A stretch of 64,000 bases of DNA from Physcia stellaris. Taxonomy: Eukaryota > Ascomycota > Lecanoromycetes > Caliciales > Physciaceae. Position 1 is the stretch's first letter, and each line of letters opens with the position of its first letter. Location of the stretch: contig JABSSW010000017.1 of assembly GCA_018902385.1 (NCBI GenBank), forward strand, positions 710,504 to 774,503, written 5' to 3'. A program made the translations under genes and the position numbers. The notes under the pieces were generated by a model. It was not told the origin of the DNA, made no database searches, and was given only the letters and a program-made list of their open reading frames with translations. Positions 21,951 through 35,211 of this stretch are shown here, piece by piece.

Positions 21951-22560
21951 AAACGCACATGTTTTTCATGTCATAAATCGAATCACATAGCAAGTGATTT
22001 TGTGTGTGAAAATTGTGCGCAAATTCAAGAAAAACGCAATCAAAATCAAAATCAATCGTCGAAAAAAGAACGAGTTTGATGTTTGTCGCTAAAACATTGA
22101 AAATAAATTTAAAACGAAATAAATTTCGTGTTTTGATAATCACGTTATCAATCAAAACATTTGTTACGCAAACAGACAATACAACAATTATTTGCTTGAT
22201 TGATTTTGATGTCGAAACGAATTTTATATCACAAATTCTTGTCAAACAAATGCAATTGTCTGAATTAAAAAAAAATTGTTAAACAACATGTAAAAACTGT
22301 TGACGATCGTGTGATTCAAATGTATGAACATTATAAAAACGTGCATATCATGACACGAGATAATGAAAAACATGTAAAAAAACAAAATGTTGATTTTTGA
22401 ACGATTGACATGCGTGAATACGACATGATTTTTGAATATTCATGATTGAATGTTGTCGATTTTGACATTCGTTGACATGATCGTCGTTGACTATATCGTG
22501 ATGATAATTATGAAAAATTCAAGCAAATTTCAGTCAGTCTCTGCTTTGCGAAAAAATTCG
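21950..22560 (+). pseudogene. Element D zinc knuckle and protease relic
   Basis: A knuckle-like CFSCHKSNHIASD sits near 21,960-22,000, followed by an Asn/Gln-rich spacer. The protease core CLIDFDVETNFISQILV near 22,190-22,250 corresponds to the aspartic protease active-site segment, with the usual Ser-Gly after Asp replaced. Confidence 0.7.
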
Positions 22561-22569
22561 TTGATTTAA

Positions 22570-24090
22570 TTATGATTGTCATTGCGAATCGCGATCGTGT
22601 TTATGTCGCAATGTCATATCAAATGCTTTTTTTAGCACAAAACTATCAATATCGAAAGCGAAATGTTGTTCGTTGTGATGCGTTACAAGTGAATCGCAAC
22701 GATCACATTTTTGATGCTATCAAAAAAGTAATCGAAATATTTTTCAAAACGCTGTCGAACAGTTTGAATACGCATGATCAAATCGAGCATGCTATTGATT
22801 TACAATCAAACAAAAAATCGCGTTTTGAATTTATATACAATATGTCACATGACGAGTTTATTGTTATACGCGTGATTATTTCGAAAACGCGTTGACGAAA
22901 AAATGAATTCGTTTTTTCAACGCATTTGCGAAAATATCTGTGTTGTTTGTCAAGAAATCAAATAACAATTTGCGTTTATGTGTGAATTATCGAAAATTCA
23001 ATGAAATCACGATCAAGAACAATTATTCATTGTCGTTGTTATTTGAAACGTTAAAACGTTTCGCGAATGTTAAACATTTTATCAAAATAAACATTCGAAA
23101 TACGTATTATAAAATTCGTATTCGTCAAAAAAATGAATGAAAAATTGTTTTTCGTATTCGTTATGAACAATACGAATATCAAATTATGTTTTTCGATTTT
23201 GTTAACGTTTTTGCTATTTTTCAATTTTATGTTAATGAAACATTAAAATTATACATTGACGTTTTTTGCGTGATGTATTTGAATGATGTGTTGATTTATT
23301 TTGAAAATGAACAACAATATTGAAAACATGTTCGTTTGATGTTTAAAACGTTGTTACGTTATCGCTTATATGTCAAATTGAAAAATGCGAATTCAAAAAA
23401 AAAAAAAAATCAATTTTTTAAATTTCGTTGTTGAACGCAATGATATTCAAATGAAACGTTCGCGTATAAACGCAATCGTCGATTGATTTAAATTCGAAAA
23501 TGCGAAAAATATCATGATTTTTTTAGATTTTGCTGAATTTTATAAACGTTTTGTTAAGAAATTTTCGCAAATCGTAACATCATTTACGAATTTGACGCGT
23601 GATACGAAAAAAAAAAATCGTTTTTCATTTGTTATGACAAAAAAAATTAAAATTGCGTTCAACGAATTCAAAATTAAATTCACGATTGTTTTTATTTTTA
23701 CGCATTATGATTGAAAAACGAAATTACGCATGAAAATTGATGTTTTTGATCGCGAAACAAATAATGTGTTCAATCAAAAAAACAAAAACGATTAATGACA
23801 TTTCATTGCGTTTTTCAATTACAAATTCAAAAAAACAAAAATTAATTGAAATACGCATAACAAAAAATTGTATGCGATAATGTTTGATTTCAAAAATTGA
23901 AAACATTATTTGCAAAATAACAAACATTTCATTCGCGTTATTTTTGATTACAACAATTTTCGATATTTTATGACAATCAAAAAATTAAATGCGAAACAAA
24001 TTTGTTGAATTGAAAAATTAATTGCGTTTGATTTTAATATAAAATATCGCAAAAACAAATTGAATTTTGCGAACGCGTCGTCGAAAAATT
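22570..24090 (+). pseudogene. Element D reverse transcriptase-RNase H relic
   Basis: RT is recognisable from LFVKKSNNNLRLCVNYRKFNEI (22,943 on) through YLNDVLIYF near 23,278-23,304 (normally YLDD). RNase H follows with FLDFAEFYKRFVKKFSQI (about 23,517 on). TGA stops occur where Trp is expected, for instance just after IRIRQKNE. Confidence 0.85.
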
Positions 24091-24599
24091 TGATTTTATG
24101 AAATCGAACAATAACGACAAAAACAACGATAAATTTTTATTTTGTTTATTTTGCGAAACAAATTTCGCAATCAAAATTATCAATTTGATTTGCAAAACGA
24201 TCAACGTGTGTTTGTTTCAATCAAATTTGCAACATCGACAACGCGATTGCGTAACATTGTTACGACAAATATTCGAAATATTGTTTCGAATGAGAAAGTT
24301 TTCGATAAAAATGTTTGCAAAATTCTAAACATTGTCGCATTTCGATTTTTAATTCATCAAATTATGAAATCGAAAAATTTTATTTAAAATTGCGAAAATC
24401 AATGATTGCGTGATTATTTCAAATTACAACAAAAAAACGTTTTTGTTGTTGAGAAATAATGACGTCAAAAATACGCAAACAAGCAAAACGAATTTTCGAA
24501 ATGAAATGTTGAAAAAAATGAATTGTTTCGTCGTGATTTCGCAATCTATGTGTTTGAAAATTTCGTTACAAAACAAAAAAAATTTTTCGTATGAATCAT

Positions 24600-25995
24600 G
24601 ACGATTCAAATGTTAAACATTTTGCGCAAACAAAAATCGAAAATGTTGTGCGACGCAAATATTTTTGATTTGACATAATTAAAAAATAACAAATTATGTA
24701 CGCATTTGTTCAAATTGTTAACGAATGCAAATTCATCGACATAAATTTTATGACGATATGATAACAATTTCATCAAATGAAAAACAATCATTTGATACAG
24801 TTATTATGAACTTCATCACAAATATGTTTTTTGCTAGAAATTTTTATACGAAAAAAATTAGCGATTCAATATTAATATTGATAAACAAATTGACGAAATA
24901 CGCAACGTACATAACAATCACAAAAACGTTAAACGCAATAAATTTTGCGAATTTGTTATGACGAGAATTCGTATGTCGTCATAAACGAAATGATGCGTAA
25001 CATTATTTCGAATCGAAAATTTTTTCACAAACAATTTTGATTTATTTTGTGCTGAAATTTGAAAGCGAAACGTAAATTTAATATTGTTTTTCATTCACAA
25101 ACAAATGAACAAACAAAAAAACAAAATGTTGTGCTCGAACATTATTTGCGTGTGTATTGCAATTTCAAACAGAATAATTGATCAAAATTGTTATTCATGA
25201 CACAATTTGTTTACAATAATAGCAAACATTCAAACATTGATCAAATTTTTCATGAATTTTTGTTTGAATACGTTGCGACTTTAAACAACGATTTTGTGAA
25301 CAATTTTCAAAAAAAAAAACAACATTTGCAACAAACAAAGCAAAAACGTTGCGAAACAATCGAGCGCATTTAATGAAATTGTGAAAAACGATTTTCGAAC
25401 AACAAATCAAATATTATAATGAAAATCATATAATGAAAAATTTTGAATTTGAAAAAAAATGTTGTTGCGTGAAATCAATATACGCACATTGCGTTTCAAA
25501 AAGAAAATTGATCATAAACAGTTGAATTTTTTTGAAATTGTCAAGAAAATAAATACGCAAATTTACGAGCTTGATTTGTTTAAACAATATAAATTCATAC
25601 ATTTTGTGTTTCATGTTTTTTTATTCGAATTTTGATATAGTCGTGACGACGCAAATTCAAAATCGCAATCAATATTAATAAAAAACGAAAAAAAATGAAA
25701 GATATCGCAAATGTTAAACAAGCGCATTAGAAAAAATCAATTTGAATATTTTATTGCATGAATAAATTTATCGTCATATGAGAATTCGTGAAAGTCAATG
25801 AAACATCTCGAAAATGCGAAAAACGCAATTGTCAAATTCGAAAATGCGCGCGAATTACGCAAATCTGAAAAAGTTGCGAAACGTCGAAAAACAAACAAAT
25901 TCAAAACGAAATCGAGCGAGAAATTTTCAACAAAAAAGCAAACACGTCAATTTTTAAAATTGAAAAAACGTGAACGATTCAAAAAGCAAAAATAA
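24600..25995 (+). pseudogene. Element D integrase and chromodomain relic
   Basis: Integrase core fragments include LTKYATYITITKTLNAINFANLL, then RNIISNRKFF, then the HSQTNEQT segment near 25,100 and FVYNNSKHSNIDQIFHEFLF at 25,206 on. A chromodomain follows at about 25,738-25,850: EYFIA-stop-INLSSYENS-stop, then MKHLENAKNAIVKFENAR, again with TGA at Trp positions. The tail is Lys-rich (RKSEKVAKRRKTNKFK). Confidence 0.75.
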
Positions 25996-26041
25996 CAATA
26001 ATTGCGACGCAAAAACACAGACAATAAAATGATATTGTGAA

Positions 26042-27350
26042 TTGTTCTTGATTACATGCGCAATTTGCATACAACAAACAAACAACAAAACAACACGTCA
26101 CAACAAAAAGCAAAACTCAACATTCAACGAAAAAAACACAACAACAAACAAAATCGTACGATCATTAAATCGAAAAAAACACGAAAATGTAAATCAACGC
26201 GTCAATAAATTCATCAATCAAAATTCACATCACAACAATCAAATCGATTTCGATTGCGTCATGTTAATTGTTGTCACGTTTAATGAAATTTTGTTTATTA
26301 TTGATTACGCGATTTTGTTGAATCGAAATCGACGCAAAAACAAACGCGATAACAAACGAATTTGTTTGCGATACAAACGCAACGAAATCAACAAACGAAA
26401 CAAACGCAAACGAGACGAAAACGAAAAAAAAAACGACGCGAAAGTCGAGAAACGAAACAGAAAAAATTCGAATTTTTTTTCGAACAAGAACAAAAGCAAA
26501 AAAAAAAAAAAACGACAAACAAAAAAATTTTTTTTTCAACGAATTTTGACGTGACAATCAACGCAACTTTGCGAAAAAAATCTTGATAAAAAACAACGAA
26601 TTTTTTTTTATGTCATTTTGTTTGTTTCATGTTAATCACGTTATGCATCAAAAATCGTATGCTATTATTTTTTCAATGTTGAAAAATCAATTTCAAATTG
26701 TCGTTATTTTTGACAACGAAAATGCGAACGTTGTTTTGCAACTTGTAAAAAACATTGTTTTTTTCACAATAATGAGAATTTTTGTTGCAAAGTTCGCATT
26801 TGTTTCGCTTGCTGTCGTCAAAAAAAACGCAAACGTGCTTTGAATCAAAACGAAACTTTCGAACGCAACGTTGACATCACATATGAATTGATTTTGTTAC
26901 GCGTCAAATTGATATGAAACAACTGTGTGTGTTTATTTATTGAATTTGATTACAATGCGATCGCGAACATCGCGATTCGAATACATGTTTATCGTATTGA
27001 TTGTATTCAACAATTCGAACGTAAAAAGTTTATCAATTTAATACGCGTCAACAACGTCATCGCTATTTACAATACATTTACAACAAAAACAGCAAATTGC
27101 GTGTTTTTGCGAAACGTAACAAGCAACGACGAAAAAAAAATGAAATTATGATTTGTTGCATCGTTAACACACGCATTGCATTGTCGACGTTCGAAAATCA
27201 ATTTCGTCGTTATTGAAACATCATTGCGACAACATCATCATTTGCAAAAGCGATGTGATAATTGTACAAACAACAATATATCATGTTGACATCATTGTCG
27301 CAATAATTGTTGTTATCGCAAAAACAAAAAAATCAAATGAAATATTTATT
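26042..27350 (+). pseudogene. Element D extra Cys-rich reading frame downstream of pol
   Basis: One frame stays mostly open across about 1.3 kb between the chromodomain and the 3' LTR, interrupted by a few TGA stops and one TAA. It starts Asn/Lys/Arg-rich, then shows three Cys clusters: KCERCFATCKKHC (about 26,723-26,761), CCKVRICFACCRQKKRKR (about 26,786-26,840) and KRCDNCTNNNISC followed by HHCRNNCCYRK (about 27,248-27,320). The spacing resembles zinc-coordinating domains with adjacent basic patches, so nucleic-acid binding is plausible. I do not recognise the family. It is not part of a standard gag-pol. Confidence 0.5.
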
Positions 27351-27645
27351 ATGCTATGAAATAAAAATGTTAAAAAAAAAAATTCAAAAAATGAATTGAA
27401 AAATTGAAATAAACATTCATTAATACACGACGCGATTCATTTCGACTCGATTTCACAACACGAACGCGATATTTGAAATTGCATTACATTGTTATTGTTA
27501 TTTCTATTTATTGAATTACAATGTTTCAAAATTACACGTCGAAAGCACAAAGTTATTTACAAAACAACATTGTTGCGATACATTTTTGATATGTTATAAA
27601 AACATTGATAGCTGACGCGAAAAATCGATCATTCAAAAAAACAAT

Positions 27646-27842
27646 TGTAATGAGACGAAATCGATCAAACGAACGTTAAAACGTTGCGAATTTAATTGTC
27701 GCATTTCGTGCTTATATATTCGAAATTTCACGAATTTTTTTTTGTTTTTTTAACAATTAATTTTATTATGTGTTTAACATTTATCATAACAATTAATATT
27801 ATTATTCGCACATTTTAATCACGCAATATTTACATTTTTACA
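27646..27842 (+). repeat. 3' LTR of element D
   Basis: 197 bp, the partner of the 5' LTR. It has lost 11 CpT and 7 ApG-context bases that the 5' LTR partly or fully retains, and now carries long T runs such as TTTTTTTTTGTTTTTTT. It is directly followed by AATAT, the target duplication. Confidence 0.92.
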
Positions 27843-30060
27843 AATATACACGATCGACGCGAATCAATGTCAACGTGATATATAATATTATTCGTATTTA
27901 TCGCGAAATTGATTTTTGTTTTGAATTTTTTTGATATAAATTTTGTATCGTCATTTTTTTGTTCATTGACGTTTCGTTTCGTTACGTTGTTTTCGAACGA
28001 CGATGAAATTTGAAAATTTCGAATCGACAAATTTTTTTTTTTCGTGCATTCGAATCGTCAACGATTTTAATATCGTGATCATGTTTCGTCACGTTTTTTC
28101 GTTCTGATATTCGTTTTTGATTTTTTTTTCTTTAGATTTTTCGACATGACAATAAAAATGTTTTGAAAAACGTAACAGTCGAAATTATTCGAAAAATCGA
28201 TTATTTCGTCATGATATGTGTTCAAATCAAATTTATTTTTTGAATTTTTGTCGATTTGTTCATTTTCAAACGTTAATTTTGATAACGCATTCGAAACAAC
28301 ATGATTTTTTTTTGATTTATATTTCATTTTCAATTTAAATTGTGACAAATAAACTGAAACACGAACAAAACGAAAATTGAATTTATCGATGTTGTTCGAA
28401 TTCATCGTGATTTGTTTAACGATAAAAATATTGACGACATGATTCGTGAACACAACAATGATATTTTTGATTGTTTTTATCATATGTCGAATTTTTTTGA
28501 CAATTCATATTAAATCACACATTTCGAATTCGATGAATCAATATTTGATTTCGATTTCGTTCAACATTCGATTTAAAAATAGAATAAATTCGATGTCGTT
28601 ACGTTTGAATTTGTCTGAATTATTGTTTGTTTTGAAATGATAAATCATCGCGTCGAATTCGCGTCGTTTAAACGCGTCGATGTCGATGTACAATTGTTGA
28701 TCGAAATTGAAATGTATCAAAAATGAAATTTTGTTAAAAATTTTTTGCAATAATCGATATGATTTTAATTTCTCAATTGAAAAATTGTTCATTACGATTT
28801 TTTGCGAATAAATTTTGCGAATGATGTTTTTGTTGAAAAATGATTGACGTAAAAATAAAATTTTGCGACGTTGTAACGCGTTCGTTTTTTGAACATAAAA
28901 CGCGACGAATTTTCGTAATCATTTTGTTAAATTTAAATAAATTTTCAAATTTTTCAAAATATAAAAAAAATTCAATTTGATTATTGTTTTCAATTTATCG
29001 ATTGCGATAATGAAATCAAAAACGTCAATTTTTTGATCAAGAAATGCGATCGTAAAATAGTCGAAAAATGATTTTTCGACGACAGATTAATTTCATAAAT
29101 ATTCAATCGTTCGAATATCGAATGTAAATGAATCATATGTTTTTCAAAAATATTGAAAAAAACGATAATGTCGTTTACGTAAACACGAACAAATTCGCGA
29201 AAATTTCGAAAAATGAAATCGATTCGTCGCTGTACGTATAATAATGAATTTTTGAAATTCATCACGACAACGTTAAATTGTTTTTGTTTTTTATGTGAAA
29301 CGACGATAAATTTATGTTTGTTTGCAAACTTTATCAATCATTGATAAAAAAAATTCGCAACGTCAAAAACGAATATGAATTTGCATTCGACGACAATTGA
29401 AATAATGTTTGATTAAAAAAACATAAAATAAAAATCGATTAAAATGATTTTGTTTAAATCACGTATATTCACAACGACGCGTTTTTTGCGTTTTGATTCA
29501 TTTGATTCAAACACGATTCGTCAAATTGCGAATATTGAATAATCGTGCGACGTAAATTGAATAATGTATTTCATACGTTTTTGTGCATGTAATTTGTCAA
29601 AAATTTCGTTTACAAATTTTTTGTTTGCGAAATCAAACGAATATATTTTTGTTGTTTCGATTTTGACGTCAAATTTCAATTCGATTGACATTCATTCATT
29701 TTTCGAAATTTTCATCGTAAATTCATTGTCGTTTCACAATTTTGAATAGTTCAACGCAACGTTTGCAAACTTAATTCGAGCGTTAACGTCATCGTAAACA
29801 ATAATTTCAGCAAACAACATTTTTTTCGCATTAATATTAAAATTTACAGCAATAAAATCGTTAAAATTGCGTGCAAAATTGAACGCAAAATCGATATTTG
29901 CATCGACGAAATTAATCGCGATCGCATCGTGCAAATTTTCATAATTAATCGTCATAATCGCGTCAATTGTTATGATCGAAACATCAAATTTCAACGTTTG
30001 TTTGAATCAATTTTAGAAACAAATTTATAAACATTAGCAATTAAATGAACGTATTTCGAG
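27843..30060 (-). pseudogene. Element A integrase N-terminus, RNase H and reverse transcriptase relic
   Basis: In minus-strand order: pre-RT linker at 29,734-29,994; RT at about 29,000-29,620 with YVQRRIDFIFRNFREFVRVYVNDI (normally YVDD); RNase H at 28,538-28,792 (KLKSYRLLQKIFNKISF, YIDIDAFKRREFDAMIY) and 28,079-28,483 (FVRVSVYLSQFKLKMKYKSK, VVSNALSKL); and the start of integrase at 27,843-28,030. Frames are broken throughout. Confidence 0.85.
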
Positions 30061-30131
30061 TTAACTAAATAGCATTTTTTTCGTATTTTTGTACGAACTC
30101 AAGACGCGTATTTTTGAAAATGTAAACATTT

Positions 30132-30760
30132 TCAACGTTGATGTTGTGAATTTGAACGATTTTTGTATGTCATCGATAATATGAAAAATACGTTTTCATT
30201 TTGATTTAATCGTTCAATTCGTGAAAACGTGAACATAAAATCGCGTTCAGTAAATAAATTATTCTTTTCACGTAATTTGAAAAGAATTGTAAAAATTGAT
30301 TTAATTAAAATTTTAATAATTTCGTTGACACGAACAACGCGTTTGACTTGTGATTCAACATTAATGACATTTAATTTAATTCGTATATTTTTGCAACTTT
30401 TTATAGTGACGACTTGTTTGTTTACATTTATATTCATTTGTTTGAATTCAATATATCATTGTCTAAAAGAATTTTTGTTTTCAATTTTTTCATTATGTAA
30501 ATCTGTCGCGTAAATGTGACGATCGCATCGTCGTCATCAATCGAAATTTCAAAAACACGAAAAATTAATGAAATATGATCAATTGTTGTGACGACGACGT
30601 TTTCGATATCGCGAATTTTGAAAAATTTCATGATTTGTCGCGCATGTGTTTTGTAATCAAATATTTTTTGCATCAGAAATTTACGATCGATTAAAAATGC
30701 ATCGCATTCGATATCGACGCACATATCAATAAAAAATTGTTTTATGTTTGTTTTCATCGT
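30132..30760 (-). pseudogene. Element A protease relic
   Basis: The aspartic protease segment MCVDIECDAFLIDRKFLMQ (about 30,660-30,722) corresponds to the retropepsin active-site region, with the usual DTG altered to DIE. Downstream residues (FFKIRDIENVVVTTIDHISLIFRVFEI, LLDNDIL) match the same region in copies B and C. Confidence 0.75.
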
Positions 30761-30769
30761 GACGTAACG

Positions 30770-32338
30770 TCACGAACGAAATTCGAAATTGAATCGTGTA
30801 TTTGTTTTGACATTTGATTGTATGATAAATATTTGATAATTATGAGCATTTTTCGTCGATGATGTGTCAAATTTAATCGAAATTGTTTGACACGAACGCA
30901 AATGTCGATGAAATTTGTTATTAAAATAAAATTTTGATTGATAACGTTTGCATGCATAAATTTTTGTTTGTTTGATTGAAATATTCACAAAATATTCGAA
31001 TAATTCATGAATCACATAATTTTCATTAAATTTTTGAATTTCGAAATATTTTTCGTTATGATATTCATCATTTATCATAAGTATTTTTGACGCGTTCTCA
31101 ATATTCATGCTGTGATCATTTTGATAATTTTTTTCATCGTTTGAATAATTGTTTTTTGTTTTTTTTTTCGCAAAATACGTTCGTCGATATGATGTTTCAT
31201 TTTGATTAAACGTTTCATTTTGATTAAAATAAATATTTTGCTTAAACGAAAACGAAAATGAATTTGAAAAATCAACAAAATATTGATTAAAACGTAAAAA
31301 TTGCGAATATTGAAATCGCGAATCGAACGTGTTTCGATTTTTTTGAGTTTCGTCTTGTTGCGTTTGTTGAAATCGATATTGTTGATTTGCGTATGAACGT
31401 TTTTGCATATTTTGTGTCGATTGTTGTCGATTTGAATAATCTGATTGATACGAACGTTATTGTTGTTGAAAAACGTAAACGTTATTTTGTTTGTCAAATT
31501 GATATGAAATTGAATATTGCGTTTGTCGTGATTGCGAAAAAAATTCATTGAAATTTTCGTAATCATTACGTTCATTGATGAAAAAAAAAATATTATACGA
31601 ATCGAATGAAACTGAAATTTGAAAACGATAAATGAATTGAAAACGACGATCGTTTTCGAATGAATGATAAAAACGATATCGATTTTCAATGTTTCATTAT
31701 ATTTTTTTATCATCAAGTTGTTGAAAAAATTCATTCATGATAATTTTTTTTGTCGATTTAATTAAGTTTCGTCGAAATTCTAATTTCAACTCATTGTAAA
31801 TAAAATAAAGTTGTGAATAAATTGACATCATAATCGATTTAACATTTCTGATTATTATTTCAACGAAATCGAATGATTTTTATGTTTGCGAACATTTTTC
31901 ATAATGTATTTTTTTTGATAAATCGTCAACGTCGTGAACGACGATTTTTTATAACGTTTTAACAACAAACGTTTTCATTTTTTACGTTTTTTTTTAATTT
32001 GATCAATTTTTTTTGATCGTCATTGACGATTTCAATATATTATCGTAATGCATAATCACGCATGCAATTATAAAAATTTGTTCGAATCACATCAACATCT
32101 TTGAGCAATGTCATATTTTTAATTTTTTCAATATAGAAATGAACATTTCGAAAATATGTATTTTTGCTCGAACGCTTTCGATCGAATTGTCGATAATAAC
32201 GTTTTTTTTTTCGTATCACGAATCGAAAAATTTTGTTTTTGAACATTTCATTTGACGTCATCGTCATTGTCAAAAAATTCGATTGAATTTGATGATTCGA
32301 CAAAATTTTGAAATTTTGTTTGAAATCGTTTCGAACAT
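30770..32338 (-). pseudogene. Element A Gag relic with C2HC-type finger (3' part)
   Basis: Minus-strand Gag has a Gln/Asn/Tyr/Arg/Phe-rich low-complexity region (QQYRFQQTQQDETQKNR and neighbours, 31,200-31,400). It ends in a zinc-finger-like motif at 30,890-30,952, CKRYQSKFYFNNKFHRHLRSC, where the second Cys has become Tyr. The 5' part of gag lies at 39,045-39,741 beyond the nested element E. Confidence 0.7.
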
Positions 32339-32562
32339 TGTTACGAACATGTTTGACAGATAAATCTGACAAATAGATAATTGATATGATATGTAATCGA
32401 ACAACGAATTATGCTTTAATTTTACGTTGAGATTAACGTGATTTGAAACTTGACGTCGCACATTGTTTGCAATTTCAACATTTTGTATTTATTTGTTTTT
32501 GCAGACTTATTGTTTTCGTTTAATTAATCAATAATACGTTTATTCAAACACGATTCATGATA
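32339..32562 (+). repeat. 5' LTR of element E
   Basis: 224 bp. It differs from the 3' LTR at 16 positions, all transitions: 13 in CpT/ApG and 3 in CpA/TpG context. Both copies have lost bases that the other keeps. Confidence 0.92.
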
Positions 32563-32733
32563 TTACAATAAATTTTCAATTTTATCGCTCGTCGTGATAC
32601 GCGAACGTTCAAAAATAAAACTTCAAATCGATCAAATTTTTTGACGAAACAAACGACGAAAAATTCTGTTGATCAAACAAACGATCAAAAGTTTTTTTGA
32701 CGAAACATTTGACGAAAATCGTGAAATAACAAA

Positions 32734-34250
32734 TTGAATTTTCACGCAAACGACGATATTTTCGACGATAAAAAAAAAACTGATTCGATTAATTTTTTTC
32801 TTTTATCATTTTTCAACTTTTCATTTCCAATTATGATTCGAAATCATCACGAAACAACTTTTTTCGAATTTTTTACTTCGATGAAACAACGTTTCAAAAC
32901 GCTACGTTTCAATGTAAATCGTATGTTACAAAAATCAATGACAATTTTTTCGACGAAAATTTCGTCGAACAATTCAAACGTCGTCGATTTGTTTCAACGA
33001 TCGAATTTCATAAAAATGAAAAATAACGAAATTATTCATTTTTTGAACATCGTCATCATCGATCAATTGAAATGATGAATCAATCAAAAAATCATCGATT
33101 TTTTGAAAAAAATTTGATCGATTACGCATTGATCGTGACAACTATTTGAACGTCTTGATTCAATATCAGAATTTGTACAATATCGTCAACGTCGATCGTG
33201 ACGAATTGATCAATACAAACGTTGAATTCGATAAAATTCGCAAAAAAATGAATACATTGAAAACTAATTACGAACAAACGCGTGATCGATTTTTAATCAA
33301 ACAACACGATTACATTTTTTTCAAGAAAAATCATAACGTTTTGTTAATCACGACTCGCGATCGTACACGAAATTCTGATGACGAAAATGAAAACAACGAC
33401 GACGAAATCAACGTAATTAATTTTTTCAATAAAACAAACGACGTTCAAAAATTCATTCAAATTTTCTTAAATTCATCGACGAAGTGAAATCTATTTGACG
33501 TGTTTGAAAAACAAAAATGCATGATAAAATGACGATCAATGTTGATCATTACGACACGAACATGATCGCAATCATTATTGTGATTAATTGAATTGAAAAT
33601 GATGTCGATAATCACATACAATCGATACGTAATATCGACATGAATCATTTCAAAAATTGACATATGATGTTGAAATTTTTGAATTTCATTTTCGAAAATT
33701 TTGATTTCAAACGCAATATGCGTATTCAATTCCGAACATTGATAATGAATATTCAGAATTTTCAATTTTTTTATTTCATTTTTTTCGTTTTAACAATTCA
33801 ATCGATTATAACGAAATCATCAAAATCGAAAAATTGATAAACAAAATTTTTTGAAATTTGAAAAAGACGATGAATGTATATTCACGTAAATTCATCACGT
33901 TCGATGAAATTCGAATCATTTTGCAACAAATTTACAATCGACAATCGAATTTTCGAAAAAAAAAAATCGCGACACGTCAACAACGATTTGAATTGTTTTA
34001 ATTCAAATCAATTTTTGTCGTTTCGATTTCGATGTTCTTTACGAAATCTGTTATTTCGATTTTTTCGTGAAATTTGTCGTTCATTTTCATTTCAACGCTG
34101 AAATCAAAATTCATGATTCGATAACAAACAAATTAATCGTCACGAACAAATGTTTCACATGCGATAAAATCGATCACGTAAAAAAAAATGTTCGAACGTT
34201 CACAAACATCAAAAACGTCATTGACACAAAATGCAAATGTTTTACATGAA
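32734..34250 (+). pseudogene. Element E Gag relic with zinc knuckle
   Basis: An acidic and helical Gag-like region (32,734-33,487, with Asp/Asn-rich DRTRNSDDENENNDDEINV) is followed by Arg/Phe-rich stretches. A CCHC-type knuckle remnant CFTCDKIDHVKKNV lies at about 34,152-34,193; the final Cys position is lost. This is the usual retroelement knuckle, unlike the finger in A/B/C and N. Confidence 0.65.
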
Positions 34251-34259
34251 ATTTAATCA

Positions 34260-34920
34260 ACGAATCGAACGAATTTGATTCGAAAAATTGATAATTCACA
34301 TCAAAAACGCGATTGATGAATGTTTAAAAATTTTTTTATTATCAACGACGAATTGTTTGATTTTTTTTGTCAAACGATTTTTAATCATCAATTGTACGTT
34401 GTCATTCAACGATAATAAACATAAATTAGAAACTTTAATAAACATTGATGCAATTGATTATGCTTTCATTGATAAAGAAATTGCGCAATTTGTATGCAAC
34501 ATGCTGAACATGAATTTCGTATTTTTATTAAAATCGAAATTCATTATCGAATTCGACGATCGTCAATTTTTTCAATAATTCACGTCATTTATTTTAAGTT
34601 AACAATTGATTTGCATTTCGAATTGACAATTTTTTTGTTAATCATCGATTTGAACAATCATTCGATAATTTTAGAAAAATCGTGAATGAACAAACATGAA
34701 ATTATTTTGAATATAATTTACGATAAATTGATTTTCAAATCGTTCAAATGTAATTATTATGACAATATATTCATCAAAACAATTGCAAATTCGACGTTTG
34801 AAAATTTTGATTCAAATCGTCGATGAAACGTATTTAATTGACGTCGCGATATTTTTTTATCGAAAACAAATAACGCGAAACATATTGTTGCAATAAAATC
34901 TCGATATACGATTTTATTTT
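34260..34920 (+). pseudogene. Element E protease relic
   Basis: The segment LETLINIDAIDYAFIDKEIAQFVC near 34,426-34,500 matches the retropepsin active-site region, where TLIDTGAT is usual; here the Asp-Thr-Gly is lost. Later parts lie in shifted frames to about 34,700. Confidence 0.7.
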
Positions 34921-35211
34921 GTTCAAAATCAAATTTAGTTTTTCAACGTTTTATGTACAGAACGAATCAAACGTATTCGATTCAAAATGTTTCGATTGTT
35001 TTATTTATTCGAAAGTCGATCAAAATGACGAATCGTTCGTCGCAAAATCAAATCATTCAAAAATTGATATCACAACGATTACGAAAACGACATTCGTCAA
35101 AAAAAAAATTTGAAAAAACAACGCAACAAGCGTTGAAAAATCAAAAACAACAATTCGAAATTTTTTCATTTTCGAAATTGAATTCAAACGATTCAATGAA
35201 TATCGCGATAA

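Larger units (their letters stand above)
20386..27842 (+). mobile_element. Element D: complete but dead Ty3/Gypsy chromovirus, 7,457 bp, nested in A
   Basis: Direct 197-bp LTRs lie at both ends (20,386-20,582 and 27,646-27,842; TGTAATGA...TTTTTACA). The flanking 5-bp duplication is GATAT on the left and AATAT on the right, differing by one G-to-A change. The empty site is visible in copies B and C around the sequence ATATACACGATC. Internal order on the plus strand is Gag, protease, RT, RNase H, integrase and chromodomain, then an additional Cys-rich reading frame. All genes are broken. Confidence 0.92.
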
